Below are positions 44,629-53,124 of a DNA stretch of 61,853 nt, piece after piece. This stretch comes from a bacterium. Lineage in GTDB: Bacteria > Planctomycetota > SZUA-567. The stretch is taken from NCBI GenBank assembly GCA_003249795.1, contig QKHZ01000245.1, forward strand, positions 1 to 61,853, written 5' to 3'. Position 1 is the first letter of the stretch; the number at the start of each line of letters is the position of its first letter. Both the position numbers and the translations under genes were made by a program. Below the pieces are notes generated by a model, which made no database searches, was not told where the DNA came from, and saw only the letters and a program-made list of their open reading frames with translations.

Positions 44629-45816
44629 CTAGAGCCAGTTGATATGCCAAGGAAGGCCGTGGAGGTTCAGCTTGTCCATGAACGGCGTCGGGTCAAACTG
44701 TTCCATATTATACACACCAGCCTGTTTCCACGTCTTGTTGAGAATCATCATCCCGCCGATCATCGCCGGAACGCCTGTGGTATAACTGACCGCTTGCGCG
44801 CCGACTTCCTTATTGCATTCGGCGTGGTCGCAGATGTTGTAGATGAAACACTTCTTCGTCTTGCCGTCCTTGACGCCTTCGATCAGGCAGCCGATGCTGG
44901 TCTTGCCGGTGTAGCCCTTGGCAAGGCTGGCCGGATCAGGCAGCAGCTTTTTCAAAAACTGGATCGGAATCACCGGATGGCCTTCGTAATCGACCGGATC
45001 GATCCGCGTCATGCCGACGTTCTGCAAAACGCGCAGGTGTGTCAGGTAGGCTTCGCCAAACGTCATCCAGAAACGGATACGCTTGAGTCCCTTGATATTC
45101 TTTACAAGAGACTCTTCCTCCTCGTGATAGAGCAGAAAGGATTTCTTCACTCCAACGCCGGGATAGTCAAAATCCCACGTCTGGCTCATCGGCTCGATCT
45201 CGATCCATTCGCCGTTTTCCCAGTATTTGCCCTTCTGGGTGATCTCGCGGATATTGATCTCGGGGTTGAAATTGGTCGCAAACGGATGTCCATGGTCGCC
45301 CGCGTTGCAGTCGAGGATATCGATATAGTGGATTTCATCAAACAGCTCTTTCTGCGCATAGGCACAGAAGACGTTGGTAACCCCCGGATCAAAGCCGCTG
45401 CCTAACAGCGCCATGACGCCAGCATCCTTGAACTTGTCCTGATAGGCCCACTGCCACTTGTACTCAAATTTCGCCTCGGTCGGCGGCTCGTAGTTGGCAG
45501 TATCGAGATAGTCAACGCCAGTCTCCAGACACGCGTCCATAATCGACAGGTCCTGATACGGAAGCGCAACGTTGATCACCAGATCCGGATTAACTTTTTT
45601 GATCAAGGCAACGGTCTCGACTACATTGTCGGCGTCCACCGCAGCGGTATCAATGGTGCGGTCGGTGCGTTCTTTAATTGACGCGGCGATGGCCTCACAC
45701 TTACTGACGGTACGGCTTGCGAGTGTGATTGTTTCATAGACTTCCGGCACCTGCGCGCATTTGTGTGCGACCACACACCCCACCCCACCGGCACCAATAA
45801 TCAGGACATTGCCCAT
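44629..45816 (-). CDS. carboxynorspermidine synthase (saccharopine dehydrogenase family)
   Basis: This NADPH-dependent enzyme of 395 residues condenses aspartate semialdehyde with diaminopropane or putrescine. The N-terminal nucleotide fold is 'VLIIGAGGVGCVVAHKCAQ', followed by 'LGSGFDPGVTNVFCAYAQK' and a long alpha/beta substrate domain. The size and motifs match the CANSDH/CASDH group rather than lysine-pathway saccharopine dehydrogenase. AAGGAG precedes the ATG at 45816; the TTG one codon earlier is not needed. It lies upstream of the decarboxylase gene in the same direction. Which diamine is used cannot be told from sequence. Confidence 0.92.
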   Translation of the reverse strand: MGNVLIIGAGGVGCVVAHKCAQVPEVYETITLASRTVSKCEAIAASIKERTDRTIDTAAVDADNVVETVALIKKVNPDLVINVALPYQDLSIMDACLETGVDYLDTANYEPPTEAKFEYKWQWAYQDKFKDAGVMALLGSGFDPGVTNVFCAYAQKELFDEIHYIDILDCNAGDHGHPFATNFNPEINIREITQKGKYWENGEWIEIEPMSQTWDFDYPGVGVKKSFLLYHEEEESLVKNIKGLKRIRFWMTFGEAYLTHLRVLQNVGMTRIDPVDYEGHPVIPIQFLKKLLPDPASLAKGYTGKTSIGCLIEGVKDGKTKKCFIYNICDHAECNKEVGAQAVSYTTGVPAMIGGMMILNKTWKQAGVYNMEQFDPTPFMDKLNLHGLPWHINWL

Positions 45817-46030
45817 CAAACGACTCCTTTTTTCTCATCAAAAGAGTGGCCAAGCCACGCACCCCAATCATATTCCTCTATTTTTTATTCAACCCACCCA
45901 AACCAAAGGGCACGCATTTTAACAAAGATCAGTTACGAAAGAAAGAGCGGCTCGTTTTTTTTTCATTTGGCCGGTCAGATTATTCCCTACCTTAACCAGA
46001 CAATCCACAACACGACGAGCAACACGAGAA

Positions 46031-46065
46031 AATAAAAAAGCCCACGGATTACTCCGCAGGCTTTC
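46031..46065 (-). terminator. terminator after tRNA-Ser
   Basis: On the minus strand AAAGCCTGCGGA and TCCGTGGGCTTT form a stem (10 of 12 pairs) with a 4-nt loop, followed by TTTATTTT, about 30 bp after the tRNA 3' end. Confidence 0.75.
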
Positions 46066-46093
46066 GTATCGGGGCGAACCCCGTTTTCTGACG

Positions 46094-46184
46094 TGGCGGA
46101 GAGAGAGGGATTCGAACCCTCGGATGGGACAAGCCCATCACAGGCTTAGCAAGCCTGCGCATTCGACCGCTCTGCCATCTCTCC
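46094..46184 (-). tRNA. tRNA-Ser (anticodon GCT)
   Basis: On the minus strand the acceptor stem GGAGAGA pairs with TCTCTCC, followed by G and an encoded CCA. The D arm, an anticodon stem CAGGC/GCCTG around the loop TTGCTAA (anticodon GCT), a long class II variable arm (GATGGG...CCCATC) and a TTCGAAT T-loop are all present. The long variable arm and anticodon identify tRNA-Ser reading AGC/AGU. Confidence 0.97.
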
Positions 46185-46315
46185 GCAAATCGGAACTACT
46201 AACTCTAAAGTTCGCAAGGCGAATGTCAAGCAGTTTTATAAAAAGTATCGCTTAAACATTTGCCTGACCGTACAGTTTCCGAAAAAACTGCTGCAAAACG
46301 GTCGTTTTCAAAATC

Positions 46316-46705
46316 TTACATCTGAAGAATACTGCCACCGCCCATGCCGCCAGCCATCTTGCCGTCCGCGACCACGATCTTCGATGCTTCCTGCCGCTGC
46401 ATCTCACGAGCCTGCTCGATCATGTCGTGCACAGCCTGCTCGACCGCTTCCGGGAACTTTTCCATCGCTTCAGCAATCGTTTTCGCCTCAATCGGTGCGT
46501 GAATCGGAATCGGCCCCATCTGGCTCATGACCTGTGTCTGGCCGACAAACTCTTTTTCACGGGAAGGGTCTTCGCTACCGTCGGCTTTCACCGGCACCAT
46601 CACACGGATTGTCGCCACGCGGCGGTCGGTATAGCTTTCTTCACGATACAGGTTATTCACATCCGGCTTCATTTCGCCTTTGATGTCCATTTCATCAGAT
46701 GCCAT
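46316..46705 (-). CDS. conserved-looking small cytoplasmic protein, unknown function
   Basis: The 129-residue protein has no signal or membrane helix. It is rich in Met, Glu and Gln, with a helical segment 'EAMEKFPEAVEQAVHDMIEQ' and a Gly/Met-rich C-terminus ('MAGGMGGGSILQM'). GGAGAAAAA precedes the ATG at 46705; a longer frame to 46735 is less likely. I do not recognise the family. It stands alone between the tRNA and the MFS-HEAT gene. Confidence 0.7.
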   Translation of the reverse strand: MASDEMDIKGEMKPDVNNLYREESYTDRRVATIRVMVPVKADGSEDPSREKEFVGQTQVMSQMGPIPIHAPIEAKTIAEAMEKFPEAVEQAVHDMIEQAREMQRQEASKIVVADGKMAGGMGGGSILQM

Positions 46706-46878
46706 TTTTTCTCCAGACAGTCGGGACAAACACATCCCGCAGGTAACAGATTCAATCCACCCGGCAACAGACAGTCACCCATCTTCCCGCCGCAGTGTCC
46801 AAGCAACAACTATAACGGATTCTCAGAAAACACACAATATTTTTACGATAAATCCCCTGTAGAAAAGCCCCGTGCGCT

Positions 46879-48999
46879 CTATTCCTCCGGCTGCATATGA
46901 ACATAGATACTAAGCAAACCGAGCGCACCATTCCGTTCAAACACAGGCAAAAGACGCTCCTGAATCGGAAGCATTGCCCCAAGTTCCTCATATGCATCAC
47001 GGGCAAAGATATCGCGCACATGATCACCAGACGGCGCACTGTCATCGCGACAGGCCTCGTACTCCTGCAGGATCATCTGCAGGCCCTCTCCCATCCTCTC
47101 GGACTCAAGCTCATACACATCCAGCGTCCGATCCTGATCATGCAATGCAGAAGCCCAAAAAACAAACAGAGGACGGATCCACGTCGGGTCGGGACGTTTT
47201 TTTAGTTCCCAGACAACGGCATCACCAATGCATTTCTGACGTCCAGCCGAAACCAATCCGAACAGCACCTGCATCCGAAACCGCGTCGTCGTCAATCCTT
47301 TGTAAATAGTCAGAATATCCTCGTCCGACAACTCAGCCCCAAGTCGCAACGCGCTTTTCATTGCATTGGCACGCACTTGCTGGTCGGGACTATCCATCAA
47401 CGAAGCAAGCGTCGACAACGCCTCTTGATTACTGAGAAATCCCAACGCAGTTATCGCTTCTGTCCGAATCGGAGAATCAGGACAAACCGCTTCGCGTAAA
47501 GCCGGACCGTACGCTTCCGGAATAGGCGTTTCATTGAGCATCCGGTACACCGAATAGCGAATCATCATGTCCGGTGAATCCAAAGCTTCGAGCATCCTCT
47601 CGCGACTGGCCTGCGTCGGCGCACTCATCAGACCTTCCATCATCCGTACGCGCCGCTGATTCCTGTCCATCCGCTCGACCTGTCCCATCCGCAAAAGCGT
47701 GTATAGGCTCCACGGCCGCAACATAGACAAATCCTGCGTAATCGTCCGCCGGGAATCATGCATCTTCAGCGAAAGCAGAGCCAGCAGAAACCCGAAAACC
47801 CCGAGCAGACCAAAACAATGCAGATACGGACAACCGATTGCCTGCCCCCACCGCAATCCAATCGGTTCGGTTAATTGAACCAGTCCAATGCCCAACAACG
47901 CACACAAGGCAGAATTCAGCGTATAGAGACTCGATACTTCGACCCGATGCCCCTCAGGAAGACGCCCCGACAATAACTGCGCCCATCCATTGACCATCAC
48001 CGTCCAGGCAGGCACGCCCAGAATCATCAATACCGCAGCCACATATTCGTGGTGCGGAAGGGACTGGATCATACACCAGAAAAAAGACAGCACAACCATC
48101 ACCGCGCCAGAGCCGAACAGTAAACTGCGGGTTGACAGACGGCTGCCGATCAGCCTCAACCCGTTACTGGCCAAAACCGCCGCAACCAACCCCAATACGG
48201 AAAAGAGAAAGATCGGCGTATTCCCCCAGCCGGAGTAATTTTTCATATAGCTGACGACATACCCGTTGAAAATCCCAAGCGGAACAATCAGTAATGTCGC
48301 CAACAAAGTTTCGCGCAAATAGTGTTGCTTGAAAACAACGCGCGCAGCTTCTTTGATCCGGCTGATCGAACTGGAGTTAAGCTGCTCCAAACGAGGCATC
48401 CGCATATAGCCCCAAGTCGCCAGAAACTGCAGCAAGGTTGCCGCTGCAAGCATCCCCACAAACGTCCACTCCTCAGACGGAAAACGATCCTGAAAACGAA
48501 AGACAAGATACGTTGCAGCAGATGCGATAATCGAACCGAAATTCCAACGCGACACGTTGCATGCCAGCAACTTCGGCAGTTCCGTCTTTGTCGACATTGC
48601 TCGGATCATCGGATAAAACGCGACCATCCCCAAAGCCCGCAGAACGAGAAATACATAAAAAACCGCAATCAGAACATAAAGTTTATAGGAATCAGACGGG
48701 AGAAACGGCAAACTCAGAAAACCGACAGCCACACAAGAACGAAGCAACCACGTCCACGCAACAACCCGGCTGACTTCACGCCCGCCCAAGACCAACGGAG
48801 CAAACATGGCTGCCAGTCCGGCGATGTACAATCCGCCATACAGAAACCCCATCTGCAAATCGTCAGCACCATAGCTGAGCGCCAGCAGAAAAATCGTCGG
48901 GCCGACAATAATTGCAGCCCCCAACGGGTTTAAAAAAGAAACAAGGATAAAATATTTCTGCGCCAACATCCGCACGTTGCGGGTTAGTCGATAAATCAC
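46879..48999 (-). CDS. MFS transporter-like protein with C-terminal HEAT repeats
   Basis: The 706-residue protein begins with a major-facilitator membrane domain of about 12 helices (residues about 15-415), followed by a soluble domain (about 430-700). That domain contains HEAT repeats such as 'MLEALDSPDMMIRYSVYRML' and 'RTEAITALGFLSNQEALSTL'. Fusion of an MFS fold with HEAT repeats is uncommon; the repeats may bind a partner protein. GGAG sits five bases before a GTG start. The transported substrate is unknown, and a non-transport sensor role is possible. Confidence 0.8.
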   Translation of the reverse strand: MIYRLTRNVRMLAQKYFILVSFLNPLGAAIIVGPTIFLLALSYGADDLQMGFLYGGLYIAGLAAMFAPLVLGGREVSRVVAWTWLLRSCVAVGFLSLPFLPSDSYKLYVLIAVFYVFLVLRALGMVAFYPMIRAMSTKTELPKLLACNVSRWNFGSIIASAATYLVFRFQDRFPSEEWTFVGMLAAATLLQFLATWGYMRMPRLEQLNSSSISRIKEAARVVFKQHYLRETLLATLLIVPLGIFNGYVVSYMKNYSGWGNTPIFLFSVLGLVAAVLASNGLRLIGSRLSTRSLLFGSGAVMVVLSFFWCMIQSLPHHEYVAAVLMILGVPAWTVMVNGWAQLLSGRLPEGHRVEVSSLYTLNSALCALLGIGLVQLTEPIGLRWGQAIGCPYLHCFGLLGVFGFLLALLSLKMHDSRRTITQDLSMLRPWSLYTLLRMGQVERMDRNQRRVRMMEGLMSAPTQASRERMLEALDSPDMMIRYSVYRMLNETPIPEAYGPALREAVCPDSPIRTEAITALGFLSNQEALSTLASLMDSPDQQVRANAMKSALRLGAELSDEDILTIYKGLTTTRFRMQVLFGLVSAGRQKCIGDAVVWELKKRPDPTWIRPLFVFWASALHDQDRTLDVYELESERMGEGLQMILQEYEACRDDSAPSGDHVRDIFARDAYEELGAMLPIQERLLPVFERNGALGLLSIYVHMQPEE

Positions 49000-49082
49000 G
49001 ATCGCTCCACATTCATCAGTAAATCAATCACAAATACAACTGTTCTTCCACTTAGCCGTTTCAATACAAGAAAAACAATCAA

Positions 49083-50234
49083 TCACTCTGTCTCGTCCAC
49101 CTCAAGCGAGTCTCCTGCCCACGCAGCGGCGGCCTCCCAGCGCGCAACGTCTTTTAACCGTTCAACAATTGGCAGATGTTGCGTGCAGGCGTCCTCACAC
49201 CTGCGGCAACGCACACACGCCTGCGCCTCCGCCTTGCGGATCGCGAGAATTCCCCACTCATGCGCAAACGGAACTTTGGAAACCATATTTTCATCAGAAG
49301 TGCCGAAGAGCTGTTTCTCATTATAGAACTGCATATACGCAGGCACGGGAATCCCGACGGGACAGTCGTCACAGTAGCCGCACCCGGTGCACATCGCATT
49401 GAGATTTTTGCCCAGCTTCTTGCGCAGCGCATCAAGCTCCTCATCCGTATATGGCTGGCAAGTATCAGCAACCCGGCAGGCCATATCAACGTGCTCGCGC
49501 GTGGAAAAACCGTTCAGGGCAACCGTAATCTGCGGGCATGAAATAATAAACCGGAGAGCCGCTTCTGTTGCGGTTTCTCCGCCTGTTGCCAGAAACTTGA
49601 ACGCCTCTTCATTTTTCGGAATCGCACCACCTGCCAGCGGGTTCATTGCAACCACCCCGAGCCCTGCCTCATACGCAGCCATCACTCCGTCCCAACGGTA
49701 CGGAAAGTTCAGGATATTGACCCCGAGAAGCCCGCCTTCAAACTTGCCGCTTTCGACCACGCGGCGCACTTCATTTCCCGGCTGATGGGATGAAAAGACG
49801 ATATGGCGGATCTTGCCTTCTTTCTGGCACTGCAACAGGCCTTCATACTGCCCGCCCGGATTCATCGCGAGTTCAAAGTGCTCCATCTTGCGCAAACACC
49901 AGACGTGATAGAAATCGATATAGTCGGTATCCAGTTTTTTCAATGACTCGTTGACCGCGCCGATGGCTTTCTGTTTGGTGTCAAATCGCGTCGGCATCCC
50001 CTTGGTCGTCAGAAAGACCTTGTCACGAATTGACTTCGCAGCTTTGCCGATAATCACCTCGCTCTGGCTGTCACAGTAATCGGGAGCCGTATCCAGATAA
50101 TTGATCCCCTGATCGACGGCATACCGAACCAGATCCGCGTTTTCATCCAGCGAACGGCTCATATCAAATCGCATTCCACCAAAACCGACTGCGGAAACCT
50201 GTAACCCTGTCTTACCGTAAGTGTTATAGATCAT
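49083..50234 (-). CDS. aldo/keto reductase with 4Fe-4S ferredoxin-like C-terminus
   Basis: The 383-residue protein has an AKR TIM barrel (about 1-280) with 'VGFGGMRF', 'NYLDTAPDYCDSQSE' (Asp and Tyr of the active site) and 'DYIDFYHVWCL'. A C-terminal region follows with two cysteine clusters, 'CTGCGYCDDCPVGIP' and 'CVRCRRCEDACTQ', which should bind 4Fe-4S centres. This AKR-ferredoxin layout is common in anaerobes; the substrate is unknown. AAGGAG precedes a GTG-ATG pair and I chose the ATG. It is transcribed away from the S2P operon. Confidence 0.92.
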   Translation of the reverse strand: MIYNTYGKTGLQVSAVGFGGMRFDMSRSLDENADLVRYAVDQGINYLDTAPDYCDSQSEVIIGKAAKSIRDKVFLTTKGMPTRFDTKQKAIGAVNESLKKLDTDYIDFYHVWCLRKMEHFELAMNPGGQYEGLLQCQKEGKIRHIVFSSHQPGNEVRRVVESGKFEGGLLGVNILNFPYRWDGVMAAYEAGLGVVAMNPLAGGAIPKNEEAFKFLATGGETATEAALRFIISCPQITVALNGFSTREHVDMACRVADTCQPYTDEELDALRKKLGKNLNAMCTGCGYCDDCPVGIPVPAYMQFYNEKQLFGTSDENMVSKVPFAHEWGILAIRKAEAQACVRCRRCEDACTQHLPIVERLKDVARWEAAAAWAGDSLEVDETE

Positions 50235-50574
50235 CACAGTAACTCCTTGTCGGGAAAAATGTTAAATTACGCACTTCCGTATTTTGCCAGCAAATCCGGA
50301 CTCGTCAAGCAAAACAACGAAAAAGGCGGTCGTGTTTTGCTTCTTGGCAAGATTTTCACCCACAAATCAGAAAAATCAGGTATGATAGACCTCTCAATTT
50401 TTAGAAAGCGGCAGACAACGTTTGCCGCAGAGGAAGTGTTATGGCTTGCGCCTCGTTTTCGCACGGCAGCCCCTCGGCCAAAGAGGGGTTCACTGAACAC
50501 CATGACAGAAAACAAGAGAATGCCTTTTATTGGTGAATTGAAACAAGCAACGGAAAAATAATCAGGAAGAAGTT
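50235..50574. other. 340-bp divergent intergenic region
   Basis: It lies between the AKR gene and the S2P operon and should hold both promoters. A TATGAT box lies near 50391. A 31-codon ORF with a good ribosome binding site (50441-50536) is listed separately. A longer 104-codon frame through the same region has no ribosome binding site and no recognisable sequence. A 6-bp hairpin (CCCCTC/GAGGGG) falls near 50470-50490. Confidence 0.5.
50441..50536 (+). CDS. possible 31-codon small ORF upstream of the S2P operon
   Basis: An ATG frame beginning MACASFSHGS follows GAGGAAG at good spacing and ends 38 bp before the S2P start. The peptide is hydrophilic with three His. It could be a leader or a small protein; there is no other support. 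Confidence 0.25.
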   Translation: MACASFSHGSPSAKEGFTEHHDRKQENAFYW

Positions 50575-51237
50575 ATGCCAATAGATACAATCATCACGGT
50601 CGGCGTCATCATGCTTTTCGTGATCTCGATCATCCTGCATGAAGTGGCTCACGGCGCGGTAGCTTACTCCCTTGGCGACGATACCGCATATCTGAAGGGA
50701 CGCTTGACACTGAACCCGATCAAGCACATCGACCCGATCTGGACGATCGTCATGCCGCTGATCATGTTCAAGACAATCGGCGTAGCCTTTGGCGGAGCAA
50801 AACCGGTTCCGGTCAACCCTATGCGCTTTCGCAACCCGCGCAAAGGAATGATGTGGGTCGCTCTTGCAGGACCTGTAACAAACCTGACGATTGCAATCGT
50901 TCTGGCCGGAGTTTTATTTCTGGCAAAACTGGTCGCATCCGGCGGCGTGATGACAGAAATCAACATGAACGTTTTGTCAAACGCGATCCTGATTAACCTG
51001 TTTCTGGCACTGTTCAACATGATCCCCGTGCCGCCGCTCGACGGCAGCCGCGTGCTGGCCGGGCTTGTTGATCAGAAGACGGCAATTTCGATTTACCGGT
51101 TTGAACGGTACGGGATGATGGTGCTGATCGGCCTGATCATGCTGCCAAACCTGACCAATGATGCGATTGACCCACTCGGCTCAATCGCAAAACTGGCGTT
51201 TCTGGGGGCACGGCTATTAGGCGCACCGTTTAAATAA
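50575..51237 (+). CDS. site-2 protease family (M50) membrane metallopeptidase
   Basis: The 220-residue multi-span protein has the zinc motif HEVAH (22-26) inside the first helix and the second motif 'NMIPVPPLDGSRVL' that supplies the third zinc ligand. Such small M50 proteins cleave membrane-spanning substrates within the bilayer. AGGAAG precedes the ATG. It is the first gene of a plus-strand operon with scpA, an AsmA-like gene and another M50 peptidase; its substrate is unknown. Confidence 0.9.
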   Translation: MPIDTIITVGVIMLFVISIILHEVAHGAVAYSLGDDTAYLKGRLTLNPIKHIDPIWTIVMPLIMFKTIGVAFGGAKPVPVNPMRFRNPRKGMMWVALAGPVTNLTIAIVLAGVLFLAKLVASGGVMTEINMNVLSNAILINLFLALFNMIPVPPLDGSRVLAGLVDQKTAISIYRFERYGMMVLIGLIMLPNLTNDAIDPLGSIAKLAFLGARLLGAPFK

Positions 51238-51335
51238 GATCGTATAAATTATACAAAAACTTTCCGGCAGGGCTGCGCTGCGGGCATGAGGCAGCCGCCT
51301 CCGGGAACCAGTAAGGACACCACGGCGAGAAAACG

Positions 51336-53114
51336 ATGACAATGCAACCGACGCACACCGTAAGTCTTGAGAACGTCTTCCACGGACCGCTTGACCTGAT
51401 GCTGTATCTGGTCAAACGCGATGAGATCGATATCCACGACATCCCGATCAGCCACCTCACCCATGAGTACATGGCAGAGTTGGAGCGCATGCGCGATCTG
51501 GATGTCGACGTCGCCTCCGAATTTCTGAGCGTCGCCTCGATGCTGGTCGAGATCAAAAGCCGGATGCTGCTGCCGCCTGCGGAAATCGAAAACCCCGAAG
51601 ACGAGGACGAAGACCCGCTGGTCGACCCCAGAACTGGCCTTGTCCAGGCACTACTTGAATACAAACGGTTCAAGGAAGCCGCAGCAGCCCTTGGCGAGAT
51701 GGCTGAGATCCATGCGCTGCGTTTTGCCCGTATCGCGCCGCTTCCGGAATTTGCACCCGATCCTGACGATGCGGAAGAAGACGCCGAGGTCGCCAACGTC
51801 CTCGACCTTCTCGTCGCATTTCAAAAAATGGCACGCTCGCTCTCGGCCGGTGCGCAGGAGATCGTCAACGACGAAATCCCGACCGAAGTGCGGCTTGAGA
51901 TCATGGAGAACCGGCTTCGCAAAGAGCCGCGCGTCAGCTTCAGCAGCCTTCTTTCCTCCCACCCCACCAAGGGCGAGATGGTCGGTTTCTTTATCGCGAT
52001 GCTGGAGTTGATCCGCCTGAAAAAAGTTCTCGCGGAGCAGTCTGCGGACTTCACCGAAATCTATATACTGAAACGTGAACCCGAAGCGCCGGTACGCAAG
52101 AGCGGACGCATCCTGATCCAGGCGCCGTTTATCCAATATCAGCCCTGCACTGACGGCACCAGCCGGATCATAAAAGGACTGTTCTCACCGCTATCAAGAC
52201 AATCTCTGACGGCCGGAGCCGCACGCCTTAACACAGCACGCACAGCTGCGTTCTTGCCGGTTGCCAGCAGGCAAGGCCCAACAGAAAAGGCGAAAGAAAA
52301 CACAGGCAGGCCGCTCTCATGGCTCTCGTTTATGCCGGTGCCGCAACGCGAGCGCAAGCGTCAGATCAAACCTCTTCTGCACAAGGCTATTTTGGGCGAT
52401 GAAGTCGCAAAAGAATCAGCATCGCAAAAAAGCCAGAACGGCGCTGCAATCACGTCGTCCGATCAGGCGAAAAAGATACACGTCTCGACCAGACGGCTGC
52501 CGGAGAAATCGAAAGAAAAAATCCGAACCGTTCACGATGCGCTGGGATTGGCGGTACTGATTCATCAGCAGATGAAAGACTGCGGCAAAAACGTAGTGAG
52601 TATCTTCACGTTCCCGCCTGCGGTAATCTCTGCGCGAATCAATCAAACGCTGGGAACGCTTCTGGCAATGCCCGGAAAAGTGATTGCACAATTTCCTGCC
52701 GCCGTTCCCGGACGCTGGAACAAGGCACACACGCCGCGCCAGACAAAGCATCAAACAGAGAATACGCTACCCCCCATTGAAACAACGTCGATGGACGGAG
52801 TCATTATCCATCACCGCTGTGCCTGCTGCCATGACGGGGAACAAAACGTCCGCTCAGACAACGACTCATCGGCAAAACCGCAACCGCGCGGCAAGGCAGC
52901 GTTCTTCGCCTCTTTCCGCAAAGACATGTCCCCTGCCCTTGACGCAAAGCTGAACTCGCAAACTGCTCTCTGCAAGTTCGGCAGCAGAACCGGCCATATT
53001 GCGGCTTTCCCTACACCGGCAACACCCCGGCACAGCGGCCTTACGAAAGCCTCCGCTTCTTCAATCCGCAGCAGTCTGGCAAGCCCGGTCGGGGCAGTGC
53101 GCCGTAAACGGTAA
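51336..53114 (+). CDS. scpA: segregation and condensation protein A with long C-terminal extension
   Basis: Residues 1-250 are a normal ScpA kleisin: 'FHGPLDLMLYLVKRDEIDI' at the N-terminus, 'ASEFLSVASMLVEIKSRML', then the C-terminal winged-helix part ending 'LKKVLAEQSADFTEIYIL'. ScpA links SMC heads with ScpB for chromosome condensation. The frame does not stop there but runs on for about 330 residues rich in Arg, Lys, Ser, Thr and Ala, including 'RCACCHDGEQ'. I do not recognise this tail. A run of that length without a stop is unlikely by chance, but real use of the tail is unproved. An AsmA-like gene starts 10 bp downstream. No scpB is in the window. Confidence 0.88.
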   Translation: MTMQPTHTVSLENVFHGPLDLMLYLVKRDEIDIHDIPISHLTHEYMAELERMRDLDVDVASEFLSVASMLVEIKSRMLLPPAEIENPEDEDEDPLVDPRTGLVQALLEYKRFKEAAAALGEMAEIHALRFARIAPLPEFAPDPDDAEEDAEVANVLDLLVAFQKMARSLSAGAQEIVNDEIPTEVRLEIMENRLRKEPRVSFSSLLSSHPTKGEMVGFFIAMLELIRLKKVLAEQSADFTEIYILKREPEAPVRKSGRILIQAPFIQYQPCTDGTSRIIKGLFSPLSRQSLTAGAARLNTARTAAFLPVASRQGPTEKAKENTGRPLSWLSFMPVPQRERKRQIKPLLHKAILGDEVAKESASQKSQNGAAITSSDQAKKIHVSTRRLPEKSKEKIRTVHDALGLAVLIHQQMKDCGKNVVSIFTFPPAVISARINQTLGTLLAMPGKVIAQFPAAVPGRWNKAHTPRQTKHQTENTLPPIETTSMDGVIIHHRCACCHDGEQNVRSDNDSSAKPQPRGKAAFFASFRKDMSPALDAKLNSQTALCKFGSRTGHIAAFPTPATPRHSGLTKASASSIRSSLASPVGAVRRKR

Positions 53115-53124
53115 AGGACACATC

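Noticed and set aside
50247-50561. 104-codon plus-strand frame before the S2P operon
   Set aside because: No ribosome binding site, low-information composition, and it overlaps the likely promoter region of both neighbours.
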